Notes: generated by a model from the sequence alone, not told the origin. Shown: positions 24,782 through 35,433, counted from the first letter of the stretch. The stretch is DNA of 64,000 bases from Rhodococcus_G sp042879035 (GCF_042879035.1 NZ_JBIAOU010000008.1:141828-205827), one strand, 5' to 3'. Numbers and translations are program-made.

Positions 24782-26545
24782 CTACCCCGGCAGCACCGGG
24801 ATCGCCTTGACCCCGGTCAGTCCGGGAACCTCCCGCCAGTACCGGTCGCCGAGGGGGTCGTTGCCGTTGAGTTGGAACACCGCACGGGAATCGGCGACGA
24901 ATGTCATCGTCGGCGACGCGTCGACCGACACCACGGGGGGCGTCAGGTTGCGACTCGGCAGCGCGTCCATCCGCGAACCGTCCACCGAGACGGTCACCAC
25001 CGGGATGTCGGAGGCCGCGCGCGAGACGACGATCGCGTCGCCGGTCGACCAGTCCAACCCGACCGCCGGGCTGCCCAGCCCGACCGCGACCGGCAACGCA
25101 CCCACCAATCGGTAGGTGCCGTCGTCACGGCTCTGGACCGTCGTCACGTACACCTTGCCGTCGATGATGGCCGCGGCCCGCACGCCGTCGCGGGAGAGCC
25201 GGAACTCGGTGATGTTCGTTCCGAGACCGGCGATCTCGGCGGTGTCGACGGGCTGGGCGACCAACTCCCCGGACGGCGCACGCGCGGCCCGGACGACCTT
25301 CGAACCGTCGACGACCGTCCACACCGCGGAATCGTCGAACGCCCACGTGGGCCTCGTCAGTGTCCCGCCCTCGACCACCGACGTCGCGAGTCCCTCGACG
25401 GGGCCGACCATCAGGCTCGCGACCTGATCCGACTGACCCGGCCGCTGGGTGGTCGCCACGCCGGCCGCGAGGCTGCCGTCCCGCGACAGCGCGATCGACC
25501 GCAGGCCGGGGCCCGATCCGAAGTACCCGGGCAACGCGGTGATCTGGTCGTCGGTCACCCGGACGAGCGCGCCGTCCCGCAGTGCGTGCAGACCGACCTC
25601 GTTCTCCGCCGACACGGCCGGATTCGTCGAGGACACGTCGGCGGTGGTCCACCCGTTCACATACCGGTCGTCGAGCGGTTTGCCGTCGCCCATCAGCACG
25701 TAGGGGCCGGGGATGTCGGCGTTCGCGAGCGTCCAGACGATCTGTGCCGCCATCCGGTCCCGGCTGACCACGTCGAGCGTGCCGGTGCCGCTGAATTCGA
25801 TGCGCAGCCCTCCGAAACCGATGCCGACGCCGACACTGCGGCCGTCGGCCTTCGTGATCGGTTCATCGAGCGTGACGTCGGCCAACTGGTTGGACACCGC
25901 CGACGCGAGCGCGGGCTTCGGGCCCGCGACGAGCATCCGCATCAGGGTCTCGGCCATGTCCTGCGGCGGAGCCGCGATCCACCGCAGGTCCGGGACGGTG
26001 GTGGTGCCGGTCGGGTCGAGGAAGTACAGCGCCTTGCGCTGGTAGGTCCGCAGGAACTGGGGTCGGTCGAGGAGAACACCCGGCGGCAGTTCGTCGATCC
26101 GCCACTCGCCGCCGCTCCGCACCAGTTCCACGGTCTCCTCGAACGTGCCCTCGACCGCGCGGTACACACCACCGGCATCGAGCTCGCCGACGCGGTTGGC
26201 CCGGATCGTGTAGCTCGCGGTGTCGCCGGACCGGGACTCCGGGAGCACGTCGACCTTGTCGACGATCGACGTGCTCGCCGAGTCGTCCCAGGTGGCGTTC
26301 TCGTCCGCGGTCAGGAACTGCCGTGCCGCCGCGTGCCGGTCGGTGGGATCGGTGCTCGCGGCGAAGAAGTCCCGCAGCAGCAGATCCGGTTCCCTGCCGG
26401 GCGTGGGCTCCGGAACCGCGGAGTTCACCGGCTCGCGTTCGATGGTGCCGATCGCCTGTGGTGTCGACGAGGACGGCACGCTCGCACAGCCGCCGATCAG
26501 CAGCGCGACCACCGCGAGCGCCCCCGCCACCGCACCCCGGTTCAC
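24782..26545 (-). CDS. lpqB: Lipoprotein LpqB
   Basis: A 587-residue lipoprotein: N-terminal signal with lipobox LIGGC (Cys about 20), a GerMN domain (about 190-310) and a C-terminal beta-propeller region (about 340-580). In mycobacteria LpqB interacts with the extracellular part of the MtrB kinase and influences MtrA signalling, so it acts on the outer face of the membrane. GTG 26545 overlaps TGA 26542-26544 of the canonical mtrB frame, which indicates translational coupling if mtrB is intact. Confidence 0.94.
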   Translation of the reverse strand: MNRGAVAGALAVVALLIGGCASVPSSSTPQAIGTIEREPVNSAVPEPTPGREPDLLLRDFFAASTDPTDRHAAARQFLTADENATWDDSASTSIVDKVDVLPESRSGDTASYTIRANRVGELDAGGVYRAVEGTFEETVELVRSGGEWRIDELPPGVLLDRPQFLRTYQRKALYFLDPTGTTTVPDLRWIAAPPQDMAETLMRMLVAGPKPALASAVSNQLADVTLDEPITKADGRSVGVGIGFGGLRIEFSGTGTLDVVSRDRMAAQIVWTLANADIPGPYVLMGDGKPLDDRYVNGWTTADVSSTNPAVSAENEVGLHALRDGALVRVTDDQITALPGYFGSGPGLRSIALSRDGSLAAGVATTQRPGQSDQVASLMVGPVEGLATSVVEGGTLTRPTWAFDDSAVWTVVDGSKVVRAARAPSGELVAQPVDTAEIAGLGTNITEFRLSRDGVRAAAIIDGKVYVTTVQSRDDGTYRLVGALPVAVGLGSPAVGLDWSTGDAIVVSRAASDIPVVTVSVDGSRMDALPSRNLTPPVVSVDASPTMTFVADSRAVFQLNGNDPLGDRYWREVPGLTGVKAIPVLPG

Positions 26546-28286
26546 GGACGACGCTCCCGCAGCACGGGGACGCTCGCCGTCTCGTCCGGATCCAGCGGCT
26601 CGCTCTTCGTCGACTCCGGCTGTTGCGGAGGCGACGACGTCTCCCCCCGTCCGGTTCCCGGCCCTGGACGCGTTTCGGGTTCGGGGGGCGCAGCGGCAGC
26701 GGGCTGTTGGTGACCTTGTGGCCGCGTACCAGAGGCAACGTCAGCCGGAAGCAGGCACCGACCCCCGGTTCGCCCCAGGCGTCGAGTCGGCCGTCGTGCA
26801 GGCGTGCGTCCTCCACGCTGATCGCCAGGCCGAGCCCGGTGCCGCCGGAGCGGCGGACCCGCGACGGATCCGATCGCCAGAACCGGTTGAACACCAACTT
26901 CTCCTCGCCGGGACGCAAGCCGACGCCGTGGTCGCGGACGATGAACGCCGCGGCGTCGTCGTCGGCCCGCAGCCGCAGCAGCACCGGCTTGCCCTCACCG
27001 TGATCGATCGCGTTGGCGAGCAGGTTGCGCAGGATTCGCTCGACCCGCCGCGGGTCGACGGTCGCCAGGACCGGTTCCTCGGGCAGGTCGAGGATCAGTT
27101 CGGTGGCCGTCTCACGGGCCAGGTGCCGGATCGTGGACACCGCGGCGCGAGCACTCATCCGCAGGTCCAGCTTCTCGGCCGCGAGCTCGGCGACACCGGC
27201 GTCGTGCCTGCTGATCTCGAGCAGGTCGTTCAGCAGGGACTCGAAGCGGTCGAGTTCGGCGACGAGCAGTTCCGAGGACCGGCGCAGCGCCGGATCGAGG
27301 TCGGCGCTGCCGTCGTGGATCAGGTCGGCGGCCATCCGGACGGTGGTCAGCGGCGTTCGCAGCTCGTGGCTGACGTCGGAGGTGAACCGCTTCTGCAGGT
27401 TGCCGAACTCCTCGAGCTGGGCGATCTGCTTGGACAGCGACTCGGCCATGTCGTTGAACGACATCGCCAGGCGCGCCATGTCGTCCTCGCCGCGCACCGG
27501 CATCCGTTCCCGCAACTTGCCCTCGGCGAACCGTTCCGCGATCCGCGACGCGGAGCGGATCGGCAGGACGACCTGACGCGCGACGATCAGCGAGATCGCC
27601 GCGAGCAGCACCAGCAGCACCGCGCCGCCGATCAGCAGGGTGCTCCGCATCAGCGAGAGGCTGCGGTCCTCACCGGCCAGCGGGAACACCAGGTACAGCT
27701 CGAGGTTCGGGATGTCCGTGACCACGGGGCTGCCCACGATCAGCGCCGGACCCGAGTAGCCGTCGGGATCGTTCACGGTGGAGAACTGGTAGCTGATCTG
27801 TCCGTTGTGCACGAATTCGCGCAGGTTCCGAGGAATCTGGTCGGACGGGCCCGCCACCGGCTCCTCGGCCGAGTCCTCGGCGCGGGCGATCAGCACGGGA
27901 TCGAAGGTGCCTGCCGCACCCGACGCGGGTCCGACTTCGGAATTGCGGTTGGTCAGCGAGGCGCGCGCACCCTCGAGCCGCGTGCTGACGGCGGCCGCGT
28001 CGTCGGTCCCGGCGAGCTCGCTCTGCACCGTGCCCCGGGCGCGATCGATCTCCTCGGTGGCCGCCGCGATCTTCGCCTCGAGGAGGCGGTCGGTGATCTG
28101 ACTGGTCAGCACCACACCGAGGATCGTGATGACCACCAAGGACAGGGACAGGGTCGAGACGACGACCCGGAGCTGCAACGACCGACGCCACAGGTGTGTG
28201 AGGTAGCGGCTCAGGTCACGGAACCGCCGTATCACCGGCGTGAACGTGCCGTTGATACGGCGCCGCATGCGGGTGGAACGGATCAC
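26542..28286 (-). CDS. mtrB: Sensor histidine kinase MtrB, with a one-base frame break near the 3' end
   Basis: The kinase of the MtrAB system: two membrane segments (about 37-57 and 215-235), an extracellular domain between them, HAMP, the H box FTSDVSHELRTPLTTVRM (about 315) and an ATPase domain ending LTLPLVRGHKVTNSPLPLR. MtrAB controls cell-wall hydrolases and division. GTG 28286 overlaps the mtrA stop (GTGA). After PLPLR the frame as sequenced runs on into lpqB with unrelated Arg-rich sequence. A shift at the C6 run (26683-26688) restores a Pro/Glu/Ser-rich tail ending at TGA 26542, overlapping the lpqB start. The listed span assumes this corrected frame. Confidence 0.85.
26683..26688 (-). 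other. Frame break at a run of six C in mtrB
   Basis: The coding strand reads CGC CCC CCG AAC. One more C, or a -1 ribosomal slip on CCC CCC, gives PPEPETRPGP and the expected stop. A sequencing error in the homopolymer is the simplest explanation. Confidence 0.8.
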
Positions 28287-28960
28287 GGCGGTCCGGCCTT
28301 GTAGCCGACCCCCCTGACCGTGAGCACCACCTGCGGATTCTCCGGATCTGTTTCGACCTTCGCGCGCAGTCGCTGCACGTGCACGTTCACCAGCCGGGTG
28401 TCGGCGGCATGGCGGTATCCCCACACCTGCTCGAGCAGGACCTCACGGGTGAACACCTGGCGCGGCTTCCGGGCGAGCGCGACCAACAGGTCGAACTCGA
28501 GCGGTGTGAGCGAGATGAGCTGCCCGTCCCTGGTGACCTTGTGCGCGGGTACGTCGATGACGATGTCCGCGATCGACAGCAACTCCGCCGGTTCCTCCTC
28601 GGTCCGGCGCAACCGGGCACGGACCCGGGCGACGAGTTCCTTCGGCTTGAACGGCTTCATCACGTAGTCGTCGGCACCGGACTCGAGCCCGAGCACCACG
28701 TCGACGGTGTCGGTCTTCGCGGTCAGCATCACGATCGGCACCCCGGAATCGGCGCGGAGCACACGGCACACGTCGATGCCGTTCATCCCCGGCAGCATCA
28801 GGTCGAGCAGCACCAGGTCCGGGCGGATCTCCCGCACCGCGGAGAGCGCCTGGGTTCCGTCCCCGACCACGAAGGGCTCGAATCCCTCCCCTCGCAGCAC
28901 GATGGTGAGCATCTCGGCAAGTGCCGTGTCGTCGTCGACAACCAGAATGCGTGGCTTCAT
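28283..28960 (-). CDS. mtrA: Response regulator MtrA
   Basis: A 225-residue OmpR/PhoB-type regulator almost identical to mycobacterial MtrA. Receiver: acidic pocket VVDDD (9-11), phospho-acceptor Asp53 in LLDLMLPG, MLTAKTD and Lys in MKPFKPKE. Winged helix: LTPLEFDLLVALARKPRQVF and NVHVQRLRAKVE, ending VLTVRGVGYKAGPP. MtrA is essential in mycobacteria and regulates cell-wall and replication genes. It is first in the mtrA-mtrB-lpqB operon, with a 97-nt gap from tmk. Confidence 0.97.
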   Translation of the reverse strand: MKPRILVVDDDTALAEMLTIVLRGEGFEPFVVGDGTQALSAVREIRPDLVLLDLMLPGMNGIDVCRVLRADSGVPIVMLTAKTDTVDVVLGLESGADDYVMKPFKPKELVARVRARLRRTEEEPAELLSIADIVIDVPAHKVTRDGQLISLTPLEFDLLVALARKPRQVFTREVLLEQVWGYRHAADTRLVNVHVQRLRAKVETDPENPQVVLTVRGVGYKAGPP

Positions 28961-29057
28961 GTCCCTATCGTGTCATCCCTCCACCCCGAAAACCGGCGCA
29001 AACGCCGCTCCGGTGGCGTGTCGTGCGTTCACCGCGCGTGAACTGCGTGGTGCACGC

Positions 29058-29699
29058 TCACAACCACTGTGCCAGATCCGCGGCGAGGGCGGCCGGATCG
29101 ATGTCGGGGGCGAGCACTCGCCAGGTCGAGACCCAGTTCGCGGCGGCCAGTTCCCGGTACACCTGCCCGGTGCGGGTCTGCAGGTCGCCGTCGCGCTCGT
29201 AGGCGTCGAGTTCACGGGTCGCGTCCTGCGCCTCCCGCGCGCGGGCCCGGGACCGGGCGAGTTCGACCGGGACGTCGAGCAACAGCTGCAGGGTCGGCCG
29301 CGGCAGGCCGAGCCGCCCGAACTCGAGGTCGTGGACCCACCGCACGTAGTCACCGTCGGCGCCCTGACGCAACCGCGCGGCGCCGTAGGCGGCGTTCGAG
29401 GCCACGTAGCGATCGAGCAGAACGATGTCGTTGTCGCCCAACAGGTTGTGCAACTCGTCGGCGAATCCGCCCCGGTCGAGCGCGAACATCAGGCCCATCC
29501 CGTGCACCGACTGCGCGAGGTCGCCGTGACCGCCCCTGAGCGCCTCGGCGGCGAGATCCGCGTGCACGGACTCGCCGTACCGCGGGAACGCTCGGACGGC
29601 GACCTTCAGATCCGCCGCCTCCAGGTGTGCCACCACCTTGTCGACGAGGGTGCGTTTGCCTGCGCCGTCCAGGCCTTCGAGTGCGATGAGTATGCCCAC
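29058..29699 (-). CDS. tmk: Thymidylate kinase
   Basis: A 213-residue dTMP kinase making dTDP with ATP. GLDGAGKRTL (9-18) is the P loop, with Arg where most bacterial enzymes have Ser; FPRYGES and LDRYVASNAAYGAARL contain the DR(Y/W/H) substrate motif. The mycobacterial type, lacking a long LID. GTG 29699 lies eight nucleotides after TAGGCT, suggesting a leaderless transcript although it follows ahcY in the same direction. Confidence 0.94.
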   Translation of the reverse strand: MGILIALEGLDGAGKRTLVDKVVAHLEAADLKVAVRAFPRYGESVHADLAAEALRGGHGDLAQSVHGMGLMFALDRGGFADELHNLLGDNDIVLLDRYVASNAAYGAARLRQGADGDYVRWVHDLEFGRLGLPRPTLQLLLDVPVELARSRARAREAQDATRELDAYERDGDLQTRTGQVYRELAAANWVSTWRVLAPDIDPAALAADLAQWL

Positions 29700-29707
29700 G
29701 ACGGGCC

Positions 29708-29713
29708 AGCCTA
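29708..29713 (-). promoter_or_regulatory. -10 box (TAGGCT) of tmk
   Basis: TAGGCT on the minus strand, eight nucleotides before GTG 29699, with no ribosome binding site between. Confidence 0.5.
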
Positions 29714-29784
29714 GAGGCGCTGCGCGCCCGTGAGCACTTCCGGACCCCCACGGGACCGACAGGACTCACGGGCGGCGGAGCCGC

Positions 29785-31263
<1,479 letters not shown>

Positions 31264-31315
31264 CTGCCTCTCCTGGTTGGCAATATCCCCATAGAGGCTA
31301 TCGGTACCGGCGGAG

Positions 31316-31951
31316 CTACGGGTATCGCGTGGTGACCTGCGCAGTCCCGGCGGCGGTGATCGCCTCCACGAAGGGCGAGAACACCCGCGCGAGATCCTCG
31401 GCCACATCCCGATCCGATTCCGGCGGCATCGAGACGTAGCTGATGGCCAGGCGTGCGATCCCGCGACCGAGGATCGCGGCGTCCTCGTCCGACGCCTGCA
31501 CCCAGCTCCGCGTGAAGGTGTCCGCGAGCCGGGTGGCCGCGCGATCGATCAGCGGCGCACTGCCTGTGGTGATCAGCCGGAGCAGATCCGGCTTCACGTC
31601 ACCGGTCAGCAGCGACTGCACGAGCGGGTCGGCGGCGGCGCGTCGGAAGAAGGTCGTGAAGCCGTCGACGAGCGCCTCCCGCGGCCGCCCGACGTTGGAG
31701 TACACGGCGTCGTCCACGGCGCTGACGAACGTGTCGGCGAGCGAGAGCGCGTAGGCCTCGGCGAGACCCTGACGGGACTTGAACTCGTTGTAGACGGTCT
31801 GCCTGCTCACCCCCGCCTCGGTCGCGACCTCGGTCATCGTGATGTCGGACCAGTCCTTCCCGGCGAGCAGGTCCCGCATCGCCCCGAGCACCGACTCCCG
31901 GAGGAGGGTGCGGGTGGCCTGCTGGTACGGGACTCGGGACGACTGCGCCAT
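31316..31951 (-). CDS. TetR family regulator of the alkB operon
   Basis: A 211-residue TetR protein. The helix-turn-helix is ITMTEVATEAGVSRQTVYNE (about 37-56). It is the last gene of the alkB-rubA-rubB-tetR cluster; in Dietzia, Rhodococcus and mycobacteria the matching regulator (AlkX/Rv3249c type) represses this operon and responds to fatty acids or alkanes. Palindromes over the alkB promoter (33642-33671) are likely targets. ATG 31951 is chosen as the first Met before the conserved domain; it lies 58 nt after rubB. Confidence 0.9.
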   Translation of the reverse strand: MAQSSRVPYQQATRTLLRESVLGAMRDLLAGKDWSDITMTEVATEAGVSRQTVYNEFKSRQGLAEAYALSLADTFVSAVDDAVYSNVGRPREALVDGFTTFFRRAAADPLVQSLLTGDVKPDLLRLITTGSAPLIDRAATRLADTFTRSWVQASDEDAAILGRGIARLAISYVSMPPESDRDVAEDLARVFSPFVEAITAAGTAQVTTRYP

Positions 31952-32009
31952 GATCGCGAGGGTGGCAGCAGACCGGTGGGCCGTCAACACCGGCCCCGCC
32001 GGGGGCGTG

Positions 32010-32183
32010 TCACGGTCGGGCGACCTCCTCCATGTAGAAGTCCGCCTTCGCCGCGCCGCAGTCCGGGCAGCTCCAGTCGTCGGGGATGTCCTCCCAGCGG
32101 GTGCCGGGCGCAATCCCGTCCTCGGGCCAGCCGAGTTCCTCGTCGTACTCGAATCCGCACTGGACACAGCGGTACAGCTTCAT
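32010..32183 (-). CDS. rubB: Rubredoxin RubB (AlkG2 type)
   Basis: A 57-residue rubredoxin, MKLYRCVQCGFEYDEELGWP onward, with CVQC and CPDC iron ligands. The second motif reads CPDCGAAKADF with no extra arginine, the AlkG2 form that can pass electrons from rubredoxin reductase to AlkB. ATG 32183 overlaps the rubA stop (ATGA). Confidence 0.95.
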   Translation of the reverse strand: MKLYRCVQCGFEYDEELGWPEDGIAPGTRWEDIPDDWSCPDCGAAKADFYMEEVARP

Positions 32184-32347
32184 GACGCGTTCCTCTCGAA
32201 GTCGATCTTCTCGCGTACCCCGCAGTCGGGGCAGCACCAGTCGTCGGGGACGGCACCCCACGGTGTTCCGGCCGGAAACCCCTCCCGCGGAGCACCTTTC
32301 GCTTCGTCGTAGACGTAGTCGCACACCGGGCAGACGTAGGCGGCCAT
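32180..32347 (-). CDS. rubA: Rubredoxin RubA (AlkG1 type)
   Basis: ATG 32347 to TGA 32180-32182, 55 residues, starting MAAYVCPVCDYVYDEAKGAP. CPVC and CPDC bind the iron. After the second motif it reads CPDCGVREKIDF, one residue longer than RubB: the inserted arginine that marks AlkG1 rubredoxins, which by published complementation work do not replace AlkG2 in alkane hydroxylation. One nucleotide separates it from the alkB stop. Short enough to be missed by length cut-offs. Confidence 0.94.
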   Translation of the reverse strand: MAAYVCPVCDYVYDEAKGAPREGFPAGTPWGAVPDDWCCPDCGVREKIDFERNAS

Positions 32348-32348
32348 C

Positions 32349-33560
32349 TCACGCCACCCCGTAACGGGCGTGGATCTTCTCCCGACGGGACGGCTGCACG
32401 TTCACCCGCGTGATGTCGCCGTCGTAGTGGGCGAGCACCCGGCGGTCCATGACTCGCCGCCACACCGGCGGGAAGTACGCAAGGGTGATCATGCTCGCGT
32501 ACCCGCCGGGCAGGTTCGGCGCACCGTCCATGCTGCGCAACGTCTGGTAGCGGCGGGTCGGATTGGCGTGGTGGTCGCTGTGCCGCTGCAGGTGGCACAG
32601 GAAGATGTTGGTGCAGATGTGATCGGAGTTCCAGCTGTGCTCGGGCGTGCACCGCTCGTAACGCCCGCCGGCCGTCTTCTGCCGCAACAGCCCGTAGTGC
32701 TCGAGGTAGTTGACGGTCTCGAGGAGCGAGAACCCGTACACACCCTGAATCACCAGGAACGGCAACACCTCCCAGCCGAAGACTGCGGCCAGCCCCGCCC
32801 ACAGCACCACCGACATCAGCCAGGCGTTCAGGACGTCGTTACGAATCGTCCACGGCCCCTTCCCCAGTCGCTGCAGGCGCGCCTTCTCCAGCTCCCACGA
32901 CGACCGCAGACTGCCCCACACACTGCGCGGCAGGAACGCCCAGAACGACTCACCGAGACGCGAACTCGCCGGATCCTCGGGAGTCGACACCCACACGTGG
33001 TGGCCACGATTGTGCTCGATGTAGAAGTGCCCGTAGAACGTCTGGGCGAGGGTGATCTTCGACAGCCGGCGCTCGAGGTCGTCCTTCTTGTGCCCGAGCT
33101 CGTGCGCGGTGTTGATGCCGATGCCGCCCATCACTCCGATGCTCAGGGCGAGACCGATCCTCGACACCGGACCCAGACCGTCCGGCACCCCGAGCCAACC
33201 CAGGTCGTCCGCAGACCAGAGGTAGCAGGCGAAGACCAGGCTGGCGAGCTGGAACGGGATGTAGGCGTAGGTGCAGTACCGGTAGTACCGGTCGTTCTCG
33301 AGCCGCTCCATCACCTCGTCCGGCGGGTTCTGCCCGTCCGGCCCGAACCAGAGGTCGAGCACCGGTAGCAACGCGTACACCAGGATCGGGCCGATCCACC
33401 ACCAGATCGGCGACATCGCCGACCAGCCGAGCTCGTTGAAGCCCCACACCAGCCCGGCGGCCACGAACACCGCGGTCGGCGGGACGAGACCGAGCAACCA
33501 CAGGTGACGCTTCCTGTCCCGCCACGGCACGGGGATCCGCTCCCCCGCCTCGCTGTGCAT
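32349..33560 (-). CDS. alkB: Alkane 1-monooxygenase AlkB
   Basis: A 403-residue integral membrane di-iron hydroxylase that oxidises medium-chain n-alkanes to 1-alkanols. Histidine motifs HELGHK, EHNRGHH, LQRHSDHH and the AlkB signature NYLEHYGL are intact, with six hydrophobic helices. Electrons come from the rubredoxins encoded directly downstream. ATG 33560 is preferred because GGAGG lies about 12 nt upstream; GTG codons at 33566, 33569 and 33578 also fit. Homologous to Rv3252c; here followed by both rubredoxins and the TetR gene as one operon. Confidence 0.96.
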   Translation of the reverse strand: MHSEAGERIPVPWRDRKRHLWLLGLVPPTAVFVAAGLVWGFNELGWSAMSPIWWWIGPILVYALLPVLDLWFGPDGQNPPDEVMERLENDRYYRYCTYAYIPFQLASLVFACYLWSADDLGWLGVPDGLGPVSRIGLALSIGVMGGIGINTAHELGHKKDDLERRLSKITLAQTFYGHFYIEHNRGHHVWVSTPEDPASSRLGESFWAFLPRSVWGSLRSSWELEKARLQRLGKGPWTIRNDVLNAWLMSVVLWAGLAAVFGWEVLPFLVIQGVYGFSLLETVNYLEHYGLLRQKTAGGRYERCTPEHSWNSDHICTNIFLCHLQRHSDHHANPTRRYQTLRSMDGAPNLPGGYASMITLAYFPPVWRRVMDRRVLAHYDGDITRVNVQPSRREKIHARYGVA

Positions 33561-33641
33561 CCGCACCACTACCTCCACCCGAGAAGACGACAGTGTGATT
33601 CAAGCCACTCGGGTGACGACAATATTCCACGAGATGTCTTC

Positions 33642-33671
33642 TGTCTAGACAAACTATCGCTATTTGTACAA
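33642..33671 (-). promoter_or_regulatory. alkB promoter with two palindromes
   Basis: TGTCTAGACA (33642-33651) and TTGTACAA (33664-33671) are perfect palindromes. On the minus strand TTGTAC can act as -35 and the TCTAGA/TAGACA part of the first palindrome as -10, so a regulator bound here would block RNA polymerase. The region is AT-rich compared with its surroundings. The TetR protein of the operon is the likely ligand-responsive repressor. Confidence 0.55.
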
Positions 33672-33680
33672 TCCTCGTTT

Positions 33681-33735
33681 CCGGCTGAAGGCGCCCTTCG
33701 TGCGGTTGATCGAGACGAAGGCGGCCTTCAGCCGG
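33681..33735 (-). terminator. Terminator after the amino-acid permease gene
   Basis: A long hairpin with 19 of 21 pairs matched (left arm starts CCGGCTGAAGG at 33681, right arm ends 33735). It lies 15 nt after the permease stop and just before the alkB promoter, insulating the alk operon. Confidence 0.85.
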
Positions 33736-33749
33736 GGAGAGGGTGGGGG

Positions 33750-35312
33750 CTATCGACCGCGGTGCCGGGGCTCGTCGGGCCCGCCGAGGTGGTCGAGTGC
33801 CCGCGCCGCCACCCCGGGAACGGGACGGCCGCCCTGCCCCAACACCGAATGACGGCGTCCGTACAGGAAGTACACGACGATGCCGATCACCATCCAGACG
33901 ACGAACCGGATCCACGTCTCGACGGAGAGGTTGATCATCAGCCACAGGCACGCCGCGACCGCGAGGATCGGGATCAGCGGAACGAGCGGCACCCGGAATC
34001 CACGCGGCAGGTCGGGCCGGGTGCGCCGGAGGATGATGACACCGACGCAGACCAGGACGAACGCGAACAGCGTGCCGATGTTCACCATCTCCTCGAGGGT
34101 GCCCATCGGGAAGAACGCGGCCAGCACACCGGAGACCACGCCGACGATCACGGTGATCCGGACCGGGGTCCCGTGCCTGCCGGTGTGCGACAGCGGGCGC
34201 GGCAGAAGCCCGTCCCGGGACATCGCGAACGCCACCCGGGTCTGACCGAGCAGCATGACCATCACGACGGTGGTCAGGCCGGCGAGCGCTCCGAGGTTGA
34301 TCACCCACTGCGCCCAGGTGATGCCGTGGAACTCGAACGCGGTCGCGAGCGTCGCCCCTTCACCGGAGAGTTCGGTGTACTTGACCATCCCGGTCAGCAC
34401 CAGCGTCACCGCGACGTAGAGCACGGTCACGATCGCGAGCGATCCGAGGATGCCGCGCGGCAGCGCCTTCTGCGGATTCTTCGTCTCCTCCGCCGTCGTC
34501 GCGACCACGTCGAAACCGATGAACGCGAAGAACACCAGCGACGCCGCCGCCAGCAGGCCGTACCAGCCGAACGTGCTGCCGCCGGCTCCGGTGAGGAACG
34601 AGAACAGCGACTGGTGGATTCCCTCCCCGGTCTCGCCGGGCTCCGACGGCGGAATGTACGGCGAGTAGTTCGACCCGGTGATGTAGAACGCACCGACGAC
34701 AATCACCAACAGCACGACGAAGACCTTGACCGCGGTGATCACCGCCGACACCCGCGACGACAGCTTCGTCCCGGTCGCCAGCAGCGCCGTCAGGGCTGCG
34801 ATCAGCAGGACCGCACCCCAGTCGAAGTCGAGGTCGCCGATCTGCACCACCGTCGACTCGACACCGATGACGTCGGCGAGGTACAGCGACCAGCCCTTCC
34901 CGACCACCGATGCGGCGAGCGCGAACTCGAGGATCAGGTCCCAGCCGATGATCCAGGCGACGAGTTCGCCGAACGTCGCGTACGAGAAGGTGTAGGCGCT
35001 GCCTGCGACGGGCACCGTCGACGCGAATTCCGCGTAGCACAACGCCGCCAGACCGCAGGCGATCGCGGCGAGCACGAACGCCAGCGACACCGACGGTCCC
35101 GCGACGTTGCCCGCCGTCCGCGCGGTCAGCGTGAAGATGCCGGCACCGACGACGACGGCGACACCGAAGACCGTCAGGTCCCATGCCGTCAGGTCCTTCC
35201 GGAGTTTGCTGTCCGGCTCGTCGGTGTCGGCGATCGACTGCTCGACCGACTTGGTGCGGAACAGTCCGGCCTTGCGTCCGGACGTCTCGCCCGGTCCCTC
35301 GTGCACTGACAT
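33750..35312 (-). CDS. APC superfamily amino-acid permease (cationic amino acid transporter type)
   Basis: A 520-residue membrane protein with about 12-14 helices. GVAVVVGAGIFTLTARTAGN (about 50-70) is the helix-1 signature of the CAT/YfnA branch, and FIGFDVVATTAEETKNPQKA (about 285-305) is the conserved helix-6 region and loop. It probably imports a basic or neutral amino acid with protons. ATG 35312 heads a 40-residue cytoplasmic tail with SIADTDEPDSKLRKDLTAWD. The location next to the alk operon matches Rv3253c. Confidence 0.9.
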   Translation of the reverse strand: MSVHEGPGETSGRKAGLFRTKSVEQSIADTDEPDSKLRKDLTAWDLTVFGVAVVVGAGIFTLTARTAGNVAGPSVSLAFVLAAIACGLAALCYAEFASTVPVAGSAYTFSYATFGELVAWIIGWDLILEFALAASVVGKGWSLYLADVIGVESTVVQIGDLDFDWGAVLLIAALTALLATGTKLSSRVSAVITAVKVFVVLLVIVVGAFYITGSNYSPYIPPSEPGETGEGIHQSLFSFLTGAGGSTFGWYGLLAAASLVFFAFIGFDVVATTAEETKNPQKALPRGILGSLAIVTVLYVAVTLVLTGMVKYTELSGEGATLATAFEFHGITWAQWVINLGALAGLTTVVMVMLLGQTRVAFAMSRDGLLPRPLSHTGRHGTPVRITVIVGVVSGVLAAFFPMGTLEEMVNIGTLFAFVLVCVGVIILRRTRPDLPRGFRVPLVPLIPILAVAACLWLMINLSVETWIRFVVWMVIGIVVYFLYGRRHSVLGQGGRPVPGVAARALDHLGGPDEPRHRGR

Positions 35313-35433
35313 GGCGGCCTCCTCGACAAGGGCGACAAGGGTACGGATCCGAGCCTATTGCCGTCTCCGTCACACTTGGCGATTTCGAGGGTCCCCCGCG
35401 GCGACGATTCGGCAACGAGGCGCGAGACACCCC

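Noticed and set aside
25863..26541. MtrB frame continuing through lpqB as a natural fusion
   Set aside because: The continued translation is Arg-rich shadow sequence of lpqB; the shifted frame gives the expected tail and coupling stop, so a frame break is the better reading.
24053..28304. Long plus-strand frames opposite comF, lpqB and mtrB
   Set aside because: Low-complexity Arg/Gly/His-rich translations, no start signals, and well-recognised genes on the other strand.
33681..33735. End of a transposable element or attachment site
   Set aside because: The long inverted repeat forms a hairpin right after the permease stop and has no transposase nearby, so a terminator explains it.
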